A stretch of 19,184 bases of DNA from Frankiales bacterium (lineage in GTDB: Bacteria; Actinomycetota; Actinomycetes; Mycobacteriales; SCTD01), in NCBI GenBank assembly GCA_025966295.1, contig JAOPVD010000290.1:1-19184 (forward strand). Direction: 5' to 3'. The translations under genes and the position numbers were made by a program. Shown here one piece after another: positions 1 through 7,080 of the stretch (the first letter of the stretch is position 1; each line of letters begins with the position of its first letter). Below the pieces are notes generated by a model. That model was not told the origin of the DNA, did not search any database, and was given only the letters and a program-made list of their open reading frames with translations.

Positions 1-150
1 GGGGAGCACGCCACCAAGGCCGGCGCCAAGCGGCTGCTGCTGACCCACCTGATGCCGTTCCACGACCCGCAGGCGATGCTCGCCGAGGCCAAGGAGACCT
101 TCGACGGCCACCTGGAGCTGGTGCACGCGGGGACCACCTACCCGGTCTGA
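1..150 (+). CDS. MBL-fold metallo-hydrolase, C-terminal end only (partial)
   Basis: Only the last 49 codons are present; the gene enters from the left edge and stops with TGA at 148-150. The peptide contains LLLTHLMPFHDP and ends LELVHAGTTYPV, the pattern of the last conserved His and the C-terminal strand of RNase Z-like metallo-beta-lactamase-fold hydrolases, where this His sits in the metal site. In actinobacteria a gene of this family commonly precedes rph; the mycobacterial counterpart Rv1339 has been described as an atypical cyclic-nucleotide phosphodiesterase. The synteny here (rph starts 14 nt after the stop) supports that orthology. The N-terminal HxHxDH metal motif lies outside the window, so activity cannot be judged. 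Confidence 0.8.
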   Translation, partial: GEHATKAGAKRLLLTHLMPFHDPQAMLAEAKETFDGHLELVHAGTTYPV

Positions 151-164
151 CTAGCCTCTGCACC

Positions 165-875
165 ATGACGCGTGAGGACGGCAGGACCGCAGACCAGCTC
201 CGCCAGGTGACGATGACCCGTCGCTGGCTGGACCACGCCGAGGGCTCGTGCCTCGTCGAGTTCGGGAAGACCCGGGTGCTCGTGGCGGTGTCCGCCACCC
301 CGGGCGTCCCGCGCTGGCGCAAGGGCTCCGGGCTGGGCTGGATCACCGCCGAGTACGCCATGCTGCCGCGCGCCACCCACACCCGCTCCGACCGGGAGTC
401 GGTGAAGGGCCGCCTGGGCGGCCGCACCCACGAGATCAGCCGCCTGGTCGGGCGCTCGCTGCGGTCGGCGGTCGACCTGTCGCTGCTCGGCGAGAACACC
501 CTGGCGGTCGACTGCGACGTGCTGCAGGCCGACGGCGGCACCCGGACCGCTGCCATCACCGGCGCGTACGTCGCCCTCGCCGACGCCTGCGCCTTCCTGG
601 GCCGGGAGCAGGCCCTGGTGCGCACCGTCTCGGCGGTGTCGGTCGGCATCGTCGACGGCGAGCCGCTGCTCGACCTGGCCTACACCGAGGACGTGCGAGC
701 CGAGACCGACATGAACATCGTGGCCACCGGCGACGGCGACCTCATCGAGGTGCAGGGCACCGCCGAGGGCCAGCCGTTCTCCCGCAAGGAGCTCGACGCC
801 CTGCTCGACCTGGGGCTGGCGGGCTGCCGGTCGCTCACCGACCTGCAGGCCGCGGTCCTGGCGCAGCCCCTGTGA
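165..875 (+). CDS. rph: Ribonuclease PH
   Basis: Phosphorolytic 3'-5' exoribonuclease that trims the 3' ends of tRNA precursors using phosphate; cytosolic and normally hexameric. The 236-aa product has the usual family length. It shows the N-terminal DGR...QLRQV block (residues 5-15), the RSDRESVKGRLGGRTHEISR region (74-93), the GGTRTAAITGA phosphate-binding segment (124-134) and the conserved ETDMN acidic motif (180-184). ATG at 165 begins the typical MTR.DGR start but has no clear Shine-Dalgarno sequence, which suggests translational coupling to the gene ending at 150. Its stop overlaps the start of rdgB (GTGA), so the two are coupled. A tRNA gene lies just downstream on the other strand, a suggestive but possibly coincidental neighbour for a tRNA-processing enzyme. 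Confidence 0.97.
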   Translation: MTREDGRTADQLRQVTMTRRWLDHAEGSCLVEFGKTRVLVAVSATPGVPRWRKGSGLGWITAEYAMLPRATHTRSDRESVKGRLGGRTHEISRLVGRSLRSAVDLSLLGENTLAVDCDVLQADGGTRTAAITGAYVALADACAFLGREQALVRTVSAVSVGIVDGEPLLDLAYTEDVRAETDMNIVATGDGDLIEVQGTAEGQPFSRKELDALLDLGLAGCRSLTDLQAAVLAQPL

Positions 876-1462
876 AGGTGGTCCTCGCGACCAAGAACCT
901 CGGCAAGGTGGCCGAGCTCGGTCGCATCCTGGCGCCGTACGGCGTCGATCTGGTGCCGGCGTCCTACCAGCCCGGCCCGGAGACGGGCGCGAGCTTCGCC
1001 GAGAACGCCCTGGCCAAGGCGGTCGAGGGCGTGCGGGAGACCGGGCTGCCCGCCCTCGCCGACGACAGCGGTCTGACGGTCGACGCCCTGAACGGGATGC
1101 CCGGCATCCTGTCGGCGCGCTGGGCCGGGGCGCACGGTGACGACCGGGCCAACCTGGAGCTGGTGCTCGGCCAGCTCACCGACGTGCCCGACGCCCGGCT
1201 GGGCGCGGCGTTCGTCTGCGCCGCCGCCTACGCGCTGCCGGACGGCCGCTCGCAGGTGGTGCTCGGCGAGCTGCGCGGCACGCTGGTCCGGGCACCGCGC
1301 GGCAGCAACGGCTTCGGCTACGACCCCATCTTCGTGCCGGACGGCTACGCCCTGACCTCGGCGGAGCTGTCGCCCGAGGACAAGGACGCGATCAGCCACC
1401 GCGGCCAGGCCTTCCGGGCCCTCGGGCCGCTGCTCGCTGCCGCGCTCACGACCGAGCCGTAG
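872..1462 (+). CDS. rdgB: XTP/dITP diphosphatase (RdgB/HAM1 family)
   Basis: House-cleaning nucleotide pyrophosphatase that hydrolyses dITP, ITP and XTP to the monophosphate, keeping deaminated purines out of DNA and RNA. The 196-aa length is normal. Visible motifs are the N-terminal TKNLGK substrate loop (residues 7-12), SFAENALAKA (41-50), ADDSGL with the catalytic acidic residues (63-68), GFGYDPIF (147-154) and SHRGQA near the C-terminus (175-180). I chose GTG at 872 because it gives the canonical MKVVLATKN start and overlaps the rph stop as GTGA. An in-frame ATG far upstream would run through rph in a different frame and is not credible. The stop TAG (1460-1462) is immediately followed by the 3' end of a tRNA gene on the opposite strand. 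Confidence 0.97.
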   Translation: MKVVLATKNLGKVAELGRILAPYGVDLVPASYQPGPETGASFAENALAKAVEGVRETGLPALADDSGLTVDALNGMPGILSARWAGAHGDDRANLELVLGQLTDVPDARLGAAFVCAAAYALPDGRSQVVLGELRGTLVRAPRGSNGFGYDPIFVPDGYALTSAELSPEDKDAISHRGQAFRALGPLLAAALTTEP

Positions 1463-1546
1463 TGCGCACCGGGGGACTCGAACCCCCAAGCCCTCACGGG
1501 CGGCACGCCCTAAACGTGCTGCGGTTGCCGATTTCGCCAGGCGCGC
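1463..1546 (-). tRNA. tRNA-Leu (anticodon UAG)
   Basis: Read on the minus strand, the 84-nt sequence folds as a class II tRNA. The acceptor stem GCGCGCC pairs with GGTGCGC (one G-U) and is followed by discriminator A at 1463. The anticodon stem GCACG/CGTGC closes the loop TTTAGGG, giving anticodon TAG for CUA codons. There is a long variable arm (around CGCCCGTGAGGGC) and a T-arm GGGGG-TTCGAGT-CCCCC. The long variable arm and the UAG anticodon both fit leucine. No 3' CCA is encoded. A TAGCAT hexamer at 1562-1557 is a plausible -10 element just upstream of the 5' end, without a convincing -35. The 3' end directly abuts the rdgB stop codon. Confidence 0.96.
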
Positions 1547-1556
1547 TGGACGCCCG

Positions 1557-1562
1557 ATGCTA
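1557..1562 (-). promoter_or_regulatory. Possible -10 element of tRNA-Leu
   Basis: On the minus strand TAGCAT fits the TAnnnT -10 consensus and ends 10 nt before the tRNA 5' end, leaving room for a short leader. No recognisable -35 hexamer is seen in the bcp 3' end upstream. This is inference from position and a short motif only. Confidence 0.3.
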
Positions 1563-1581
1563 TGCCAGGGCCACCGCCCCG

Positions 1582-2055
1582 CTACAGCCCGTGGTCCTTG
1601 AGGAGCTTGGCGACGTGACCGGTGGCCTTGACGCCGTACGACGCGTGCTCGACGGTGCCGTTCTCGTCGAGCAGGAAGGTCGACCGGATCACCCCGGTGA
1701 CGGTCTTGCCGTAGAGCTGCTTCTCACCGAAGGCGCCGTACGCGGTGAGGGTCGCCTTGGTGACGTCGGACAGCAGCGGGAAGGTCAGCGCCTCGGCGGC
1801 GCGGAACTTCGCGAGCTTCTCCGGCTTGTCGGGGGACAGGCCGACCACGGCGTAGCCGGCGTCGACGAAGCGCTGCAGGTTGTCCCGGAAGTCGCAGGCC
1901 TGCTTGGTGCAGCCGGGCGTCATCGCGGCCGGGTAGACGTACAGCACGACCTTCTTGCCCTTGAGGTCGGCCAGCGCGACGGTGCTGCCGTCGGCGTCGG
2001 GGAGCGCGAACGCGGGGGCCTGGTCGCCGGGGGACAGGCGGGGGGTCTGAGCCAT
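1582..2055 (-). CDS. bcp: Thioredoxin-dependent peroxiredoxin, Bcp/PrxQ type
   Basis: Cysteine peroxidase that reduces hydrogen and organic peroxides with electrons from thioredoxin or a related thiol system; cytosolic. The 157-aa protein is full length. AhpC/TSA motif YPAAMTPGCT (41-50) carries the peroxidatic Cys49, and the resolving Cys54 follows in the CTKQAC spacing typical of atypical two-Cys Bcp enzymes. The sequence GLSPDKPEKLAKF and the FPLLSD segment are also family hallmarks. ATG at 2055 is preceded on the minus strand by AGGAGA, a good ribosome binding site. The gene starts 14 nt after the permease stop, so it is probably the last gene of the metal-transport operon. That links peroxide defence to metal uptake, although bcp next to the rdgB/tRNA-Leu block may also be inherited synteny. 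Confidence 0.95.
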   Translation of the reverse strand: MAQTPRLSPGDQAPAFALPDADGSTVALADLKGKKVVLYVYPAAMTPGCTKQACDFRDNLQRFVDAGYAVVGLSPDKPEKLAKFRAAEALTFPLLSDVTKATLTAYGAFGEKQLYGKTVTGVIRSTFLLDENGTVEHASYGVKATGHVAKLLKDHGL

Positions 2056-2069
2056 GTCGGCAGTCTCTC

Positions 2070-2945
2070 CTAGACGGCCGCGGGGGCGGTAGCCGGGACG
2101 TCGACGTGGTCGTCCATGCCGGCGGTACGGCGCAGCTGTCGGCCGCCGGTGACGGCCAGCACGAGGACGAACACCGCGGCGTTGACGAGCACGATGGTGG
2201 TGCCGGACGGGATGTTGAGGTCGTAGGAGGCGTACATCCCGACGCCGCCGCAGACCGCTCCGAGCAGCGAGGAGATCCAGAGCATCCGGCTGAACGAGTC
2301 GGTGAGCATGCGGGCCACGACCGCCGGGATGACCAGGGTCGCGGCGACCAGCGTGACGCCGATGATGGTCAGCGTCGCGAGCACCGACAGCGACAGGATC
2401 GCCATCAGCAGCGCGTCCATCCGCTTGACGTTGACGCCGGAGACGTCGGCCACCTCGGGGTCGAAGGTGGCGAACAGGAAGCGCCGGTACAGCACCGTGA
2501 ACACCGTGACGGACAGCACCAGCGCGACCGCGAGCAGCACCAGGTCGGAGGTCTGAACGCCGAGGATGCTGCCGAACAGTGCCGCGTCGAAGCTCTTGCC
2601 CTTGTTGCCGAACTTGGTCAGCAGCGCCACCCCGAGCGCGAAGGACGCGGTGGTGATGACCCCGATCGCGGCGTCCGCGCCGATCTTGCGGCGCCGGGTG
2701 ACGCCGTTGATGGCGAGTGCGGAGGCGAGCCCCCAGATGCCGGCGCCCAGCAGCACGTTGACGCCGAACAGCGGCGCGGCCGCGAAGCCGCCGAAGATGG
2801 CGTGCGAGAGCCCGTGGCCGATGTAGCTCATCCCGCGCAGCGTGATGAAGACGCCGATGAGGCCGCACAGCGCGCCGGCCATCACGGCCGCCGCCATGCC
2901 GTGCTGGAAGAAGGCGTACTGGAACGGGTGCAGGAAGCCGTCCAT
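2070..2945 (-). CDS. Zinc/manganese ABC transporter permease (ABC-3 family)
   Basis: Membrane subunit of a metal-ion importer (ZnuB/MntB-like). The 291-aa protein is strongly hydrophobic with about eight membrane segments. It has the ABC-3 family landmarks ITLRGMSYIGHGLSHA near residues 34-49, GVNVKRMDALLMA around 200 (cytoplasmic loop contacting the ATPase) and VTLVAATLVIPAVVARML around 226-243. The start ATG at 2945 shares one base with the ATPase stop (TGATG), so translation is coupled. The C-terminus has a short polar Ala/Pro/Asp tail. Metal choice cannot be read from the permease; see the binding protein. Confidence 0.93.
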   Translation of the reverse strand: MDGFLHPFQYAFFQHGMAAAVMAGALCGLIGVFITLRGMSYIGHGLSHAIFGGFAAAPLFGVNVLLGAGIWGLASALAINGVTRRRKIGADAAIGVITTASFALGVALLTKFGNKGKSFDAALFGSILGVQTSDLVLLAVALVLSVTVFTVLYRRFLFATFDPEVADVSGVNVKRMDALLMAILSLSVLATLTIIGVTLVAATLVIPAVVARMLTDSFSRMLWISSLLGAVCGGVGMYASYDLNIPSGTTIVLVNAAVFVLVLAVTGGRQLRRTAGMDDHVDVPATAPAAV

Positions 2946-3694
2946 CAGGCCGCCCCGAGGGCTCCGGCGTCCACCACGACCGGCATGCCGAGGTGCATCA
3001 GCACCTCCATGCGGGCACCGAAGACCCGCTCCAGCACGTCGGGGACGATGACCTCGCGCGGGGTGCCGGCCGCGATGACGCGCTGCTGCAGCGCCACCAG
3101 GTGCGGCAGGTGCGAGGCCATGCCGTTCAGGTCGTGGGTGGTGAGGACGATGGCCAGGCCGTCCTCGTTGAGGTCGCCGAGCAGGTGCAGTACCTCGTGC
3201 CGGGTGGCCACGTCGACGCCGGACGTCGGCTCGTCCATCAGCAGCAGCTGCGGGCGGCGTACCAGCGCGCGGGCGATGAACATCCGCTGCTGCTGGCCGC
3301 CGGACAGCTCGCGGATGTGCCGCCGGCCGAGCTCGGCGATGCCGAGCCGCTCGAGCACCTGCCCGACGTCGGCCTTCTCCTCCCGGGTCGCGAACGGCGA
3401 GAGCCGCTTGGTGGCACGCGACATCAGCACGCACTCGGCCACCGTGACCGGGAAGTTCCAGTTGACCGTCTCGAGCTGCGGCACGTAGCTGACCGCCGTG
3501 CCGCTGCTGCGGGTGACGGTGCCGTGCTGCGGCTTCACCGTGCCGAGCAGCACCTTGAGCAGCGAGGTCTTGCCGGACCCGGACGGCCCGACGATGCCGG
3601 TGAACTGGCCCGGCTGGACCGTGAACGTGACGTCCCGGAGCGCCGGCGCACCGCCGTACCCGAAGGTGACTCCCCGGACGTCGACGAGGCTCAT
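2945..3694 (-). CDS. Zinc/manganese ABC transporter ATP-binding protein
   Basis: ATPase subunit (249 aa) of the metal importer. Walker A GPSGSGKT (residues 36-43), Q-loop around VPQLETVNW, the signature LSGGQQQR, Walker B LLLMDEPTSGVD and the H-loop TTHDLNGM all appear in the normal order, so the protein looks fully functional. VNWNFPVTV after the Q-loop is typical of ABC-3-associated ATPases. ATG at 3694 overlaps the stop of the binding-protein gene by four bases (ATGA), and its own stop overlaps the permease start. All three transporter genes are therefore translationally coupled. Confidence 0.95.
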   Translation of the reverse strand: MSLVDVRGVTFGYGGAPALRDVTFTVQPGQFTGIVGPSGSGKTSLLKVLLGTVKPQHGTVTRSSGTAVSYVPQLETVNWNFPVTVAECVLMSRATKRLSPFATREEKADVGQVLERLGIAELGRRHIRELSGGQQQRMFIARALVRRPQLLLMDEPTSGVDVATRHEVLHLLGDLNEDGLAIVLTTHDLNGMASHLPHLVALQQRVIAAGTPREVIVPDVLERVFGARMEVLMHLGMPVVVDAGALGAA

Positions 3695-4692
3695 TGCGGG
3701 TAGGCCGCCTTGTCGGGAGCGACATCGCTGGTGTCGAGGGCGTCGAGGGCGGTGGTGGTGCCGCCGAGCCCCTTGATCATGGTGACGTAGTCGTAGCGCA
3801 TCAGGCCGAGCCAGGAGTGCTCCTTCTCGCCCGGCTTGCCCGGCAGGTCGTCGTCGCGCAGCGTGTCCTCGTAGCGGGCGCCGGCCTCCTTGCCGATCTG
3901 CTCGAGGATCTTCGAGGGGAACACCTCGGAGCCGAAGATGACGGGCACCTTCTGCTTGCGGATCTGGTCGATGAGGGCCGCCACGTCCTTCGGTGTCGGG
4001 TCCTCGAAGTTGGACGGCTGCACGGCGCCGATGATGGTCCAGCCGTAGTCCCGGCCGAAGTAGGCGTAGGCGTCGTGGTAGGTGAGCAGCTGCTTGTTGC
4101 CCGCCGGGATGGTGGCCTGGTCCGCCTTCAGCGCGTCGGACAGCTCGGTGGCCTTCTTACCGAAGGCGACCCGGTTCGCCTCGTAGTAGTCCTTGTTGGC
4201 CGGGTCGCGCCGGCTCAGCGTGGCGGCGACCTGGTCGGCGTACTTGATCGCGAACAGCGGGTCGGTCCACAGGTGCGGGTTGGGCTTGCCGTCCGCCTTG
4301 GGGAAGGAGAAGTCGTAGATGTAGTCCTTCTCCGGCAGCACCAGGTTGCCGAGCGCGACGACCTGGGCGTCCTTCTTCTTGTGCTGGTCGGCGAGCTCGG
4401 CGGTCGGGTCCTCGAGCTTGAGGCCGTTGACGAACACCACGTCGGCCCGCGACAGCACCTCGGCGATCTGCGGCGGCGGCTCGTAGGTGTGGCTGTTGGT
4501 GCCCTCCGGCACGATCCCGTGCAGCTCGATCCGGTCGCCGCCGATGTTGGCCACGATCGAGGTGATCGGCGCCACCGTGCTGGCCACCACCAGCCGGCCG
4601 TCGCTGGGCCGGTCCGAGGCGCCCGAGGACCCGCACGCGGCGGTGAGCGCGGCGGCGGCGAGGGCGAGCGGCAGGAGACGGTTCAAGGTCAC
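3691..4692 (-). CDS. Zinc/manganese ABC transporter substrate-binding lipoprotein
   Basis: Extracytoplasmic metal-capturing component (333 aa) of the importer, anchored as a lipoprotein. A signal peptide with lipobox LTAAC places the lipidated Cys at residue 20. The cluster A-I fold is indicated by EGTNSHTYEP (His68), NPHLWTDP (His140) and TYHDAYAYF (His206). In known members the third position is Glu in Mn-specific PsaA-type proteins and His in ZnuA/TroA-type proteins, so His206 favours zinc without excluding manganese. There is no long His-rich loop, only a short HKKKD stretch near 104. I chose GTG at 4692 because it leaves a normal-length signal peptide; the longer ORF to 4764 would start inside a palindromic repeat. 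A candidate metalloregulator palindrome lies at 4723-4739, 30 nt upstream. Confidence 0.92.
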   Translation of the reverse strand: MTLNRLLPLALAAAALTAACGSSGASDRPSDGRLVVASTVAPITSIVANIGGDRIELHGIVPEGTNSHTYEPPPQIAEVLSRADVVFVNGLKLEDPTAELADQHKKKDAQVVALGNLVLPEKDYIYDFSFPKADGKPNPHLWTDPLFAIKYADQVAATLSRRDPANKDYYEANRVAFGKKATELSDALKADQATIPAGNKQLLTYHDAYAYFGRDYGWTIIGAVQPSNFEDPTPKDVAALIDQIRKQKVPVIFGSEVFPSKILEQIGKEAGARYEDTLRDDDLPGKPGEKEHSWLGLMRYDYVTMIKGLGGTTTALDALDTSDVAPDKAAYPQ

Positions 4693-4722
4693 GCTTCGGA
4701 CGCTACCGCCGCTCAAACGCTC

Positions 4723-4739
4723 TTGCAAACGATGTGCAA
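4723..4739. promoter_or_regulatory. Candidate metalloregulator (Zur/Fur-like) operator
   Basis: The 17-bp imperfect palindrome TTGCAAACGATGTGCAA has 5-bp perfect arms TTGCA/TGCAA and an AACGAT core. It lies 30 bp upstream of the metal-binding lipoprotein start. Zur/Fur boxes are AT-rich palindromes of similar length, so the composition against a very GC-rich background and the position suggest an operator. No regulator gene is present in the window and the match to any published box is loose. Confidence 0.4.
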
Positions 4740-4753
4740 TAGCGCGCCATCCT

Positions 4754-4821
4754 CCGCCGATCATGGAGCTGTTGCCCGGGCGTCACGCTCAGCGGGTGCG
4801 CACAAGTTCCATGATCGGCGG
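4754..4821. repeat. Palindromic element (14-bp inverted repeat, 40-nt spacer)
   Basis: CCGCCGATCATGGA at 4754-4767 is perfectly inverted as TCCATGATCGGCGG at 4808-4821. Pairing can continue inward for three positions including a G-U. The element starts 11 nt past the egtD stop and lies between that operon and the metal importer, both on the minus strand. It could act as a hairpin at the end of the egt transcript, but there is no U-tract. The shape (AT-containing arms with a GATCATG core, GC-rich spacer) also suits a dispersed REP-like or MITE-like repeat. Only one copy is seen here. Confidence 0.65.
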
Positions 4822-4832
4822 GGAGCTGGGGG

Positions 4833-5795
4833 TCAGGGGCCCCGGCGGGCCAGGGTGAGGGAGAAGTCGGCGGCGTCGTCGGTCCAGACCGCTTCGACGG
4901 CGAACCCGGCGGCCGCGAGCTCAGCGGCGAGCGCGTCGACGCGGAACTTCGCGCTCGTCTCGGTGAGGATCTCCTCGCCGCGGGCGAGCCGCCACTGGAG
5001 GCCCAGGCGGCGCAGCGGGACCGTCAGGTCGCGACGGGCCCGCAGCCGCATCTCGATCCGGTCCAGCCGGGTGTCGTAGCGGGCGACGTGGTCGAAGTCG
5101 TCCGGGTCCAGGTCGGCGTCCAGCTCGCGGGCGAGCACCGCCAGGACGTTCTTGTTGAAGGCCGCCGTCACCCCCGCAGCGTCGTCGTAGGCCTGCACCA
5201 GGCGGTCGGTGTCCTTGACCAGGTCGGCGCCGAGCAGGAACCGGTCGCCCGGGTCGGTGGCCCGGTGCAGCCGCGCGAGGAACGCCGCCCGCGGCCCCGG
5301 CGTGAGGTTGCCGATGGTGCTGCCGAGGAAGGCCACCAGCCGGTCACCGGGCGTGCCCGGCAGTGGCCCCAGCTCGTCGTCGAAGTCGGCAACGATGCCG
5401 CGCACCGTGACGGTCGGGAAGTCGGCGGTGATCCGCACCGCCGCCTCCCGCAGCGGTTCCTCGGCGACGTCGAGCGGCACGAACAGCAGCGGCCGGCCGT
5501 CGCGGGTCAGCGCCTGCAGCAGCAGCCGGGTCTTGCGGGAGTACCCGGCGCCGAGCTCCACCAGGGTGCCCACCGCGGGCAGCTCCGGCGCGTGTGCCTC
5601 CAGGATCGCGTGCTCGGTGCGCGTCGGGTAGTACTCCGGCAGCTCGGTGATCTGGTCGAACAGCTGGCTGCCCTTCTCGTCGTAGAACCACTTCGGCGGG
5701 ATCGTCACCGGCGACAGGGCCAGGCCGGCCCGGACGTCCGCCGCGAGGCGGCCCGGGTCCGGTGCGGTCCGGACCTCGACCGCCCAGTCGCTCAC
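4833..5795 (-). CDS. egtD: L-histidine N-alpha-methyltransferase (ergothioneine biosynthesis)
   Basis: SAM-dependent enzyme that trimethylates histidine to hercynine, the first step of ergothioneine synthesis. The 320-aa length matches the family. Motifs include the N-terminal IPPKWFYDEKGSQLFDQIT (32-50), EYYPTRTE (54-61), the SAM-binding VELGAGYSRKT (79-89), FLGSTIGNLTP (156-166), VQAYDDAAGVTAAFN (200-214) and LTETSAKF (277-284). Asn163, Tyr203, Glu279 and Ser281 correspond to residues that hold the histidine substrate in the mycobacterial enzyme (recalled as N166, Y206, E282, S284). GTG at 5795 overlaps the egtB stop as GTGA, giving a coupled pair. The longer ORF to 5921 overlaps egtB in another frame and is not the real start. 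Confidence 0.96.
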   Translation of the reverse strand: MSDWAVEVRTAPDPGRLAADVRAGLALSPVTIPPKWFYDEKGSQLFDQITELPEYYPTRTEHAILEAHAPELPAVGTLVELGAGYSRKTRLLLQALTRDGRPLLFVPLDVAEEPLREAAVRITADFPTVTVRGIVADFDDELGPLPGTPGDRLVAFLGSTIGNLTPGPRAAFLARLHRATDPGDRFLLGADLVKDTDRLVQAYDDAAGVTAAFNKNVLAVLARELDADLDPDDFDHVARYDTRLDRIEMRLRARRDLTVPLRRLGLQWRLARGEEILTETSAKFRVDALAAELAAAGFAVEAVWTDDAADFSLTLARRGP

Positions 5796-7018
5796 GAGCG
5801 GGCCAGCCGCAGGCCGGAGAAGGCCCAGCGGGCGGGCGCCGGGAAGAAGTTGCGGTACGTGGTGCGCTCGTGCCCCGGCGGCGTCGCGCAGGACGCGCCG
5901 CGCAGCACGTGCTGGTCGCACATGAACTTGCCGTTGTACTCACCCACCGCGCCGGCCGCCGGAGCGAAGCCGGGATAGGGCAGGTAGGCCGACGCCGTCC
6001 ACTCCCAGACGTCGCCGACCATGTGGTCACCGGCCAGCCCCGGGTGCAGCCGGGCCAGGTCGAGCAGCTCGCCGCGCCGGTGCGCGACCGGGCCGGCGGC
6101 CACCTCCCACTCGTGCTCGGTGGGCAGTCGGGCACCGGCCCAGCGGGCGTAGGCGTCCGCCTCGTAGAACGACACGTGCACGACCGGCTCGCCGCGGCGC
6201 AGGTCCCGGACGCCCGCGGTGGTGAAGGCCTTCCAGCTGCCGTCGACGTCCCACCAGTAGTCGGGGGAGCGCCAGCCCTCCCGCTGTACGGCGTACCAGC
6301 CGTCGGACAGCCACAGGTCGGGCCGGCGGTAACCGCCGTCGGCCATGAAGGCCAGCCAGTCCTCCACCGTGACGGCCCGGCTGGCGATCTCGAAGTCCTC
6401 GAGGAAGAACCGGTGCCGTGGGCCCTCGTTGTCGAACGCGAAGCCGTCGCCGTCGTGGCCGACCTCGTGCAGGCCGCCCTCGACCGCCCGCCAGTGCAGG
6501 GGGGCCGAGGCGACGTCGGCCTCCACGGGCCGGTCGATGAGCGCCGGCCCGAAGGCGTGCCGGGACAGCAGGTGCTTGGCGTCCATCACCAGCAGCTCCT
6601 GGTGCTGCTGCTCGTGGTTGACGCCCAGCTCGACCAGCGTCAGCACCGCCTCGGCCGGGCTCATCGCGAGCAGCGCCGCGACGGCTGCGTCGACATGCCG
6701 GCGGTAGCGGCCCACCTCGGCGACGCCCGGCCGGGTCACCAGCCCGCGCTCCGGCCGCGGGTGGCGCGGGCCGACCGCCTCGTAGTAGCTGTTGAACAGG
6801 TAGCGGAACGACGCGTCGTACGGGTCGTAGTCCCGGTCGCCGAGCACGAACTCCTCGTAGAACCACGTCGTGTGGGCGCGGTGCCACTTGGTCGGCGACG
6901 TATCCGGCATCGACTGGGCCGTCTGGTCCTCCGCCGACAGCAGTCCGGCGAGCTGTTCGGTGACCCCGCGCGAGGCGGTGAACCGGTCCGTGAGGTTGTT
7001 CAAGGCGACCGCGGCCAT
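5792..7018 (-). CDS. egtB: Hercynine sulfoxide synthase (ergothioneine biosynthesis)
   Basis: Non-haem iron enzyme that uses oxygen to join a thiol (gamma-glutamylcysteine or cysteine) to hercynine. The 408-aa protein has an N-terminal DinB-like domain with His49 (HRAHTTW) and the HX3HXE motif His135/His139/Glu141 (NHEQQHQE), matching the three iron-ligand histidines of EgtB. The C-terminal half is a formylglycine-generating-enzyme-like domain with RLPTEHEWEVAA, GDVWEWTASAYLPYPGF and a final RTTYRNFFP...FSGLRLA. The start ATG at 7018 has GGGAG upstream. No egtA, egtC or egtE lies nearby, so whether the donor is gamma-glutamylcysteine or cysteine cannot be told from context. Confidence 0.96.
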   Translation of the reverse strand: MAAVALNNLTDRFTASRGVTEQLAGLLSAEDQTAQSMPDTSPTKWHRAHTTWFYEEFVLGDRDYDPYDASFRYLFNSYYEAVGPRHPRPERGLVTRPGVAEVGRYRRHVDAAVAALLAMSPAEAVLTLVELGVNHEQQHQELLVMDAKHLLSRHAFGPALIDRPVEADVASAPLHWRAVEGGLHEVGHDGDGFAFDNEGPRHRFFLEDFEIASRAVTVEDWLAFMADGGYRRPDLWLSDGWYAVQREGWRSPDYWWDVDGSWKAFTTAGVRDLRRGEPVVHVSFYEADAYARWAGARLPTEHEWEVAAGPVAHRRGELLDLARLHPGLAGDHMVGDVWEWTASAYLPYPGFAPAAGAVGEYNGKFMCDQHVLRGASCATPPGHERTTYRNFFPAPARWAFSGLRLARS

Positions 7019-7080
7019 GGGGGGCTCCCGTCTGGGGGGACGTCAGAGCCACCCTGCCCCGTCCGGCCGGCATTCTCCCG

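Noticed and set aside
1462..2073. 203-codon plus-strand frame downstream of rdgB
   Set aside because: It runs through the antisense of the tRNA-Leu gene and of bcp; both are better supported.
4693..4764. Upstream extension of the metal-binding lipoprotein to ATG 4764
   Set aside because: It would put 24 residues including charged ones before the signal peptide, start inside a palindromic repeat and cover the candidate operator.
2106..5079. Long plus-strand frames 2106-3488 and 3694-5079 (about 460 codons each)
   Set aside because: They mirror the metal transporter and egtD genes, have low-complexity composition and no recognisable motif or ribosome binding site.
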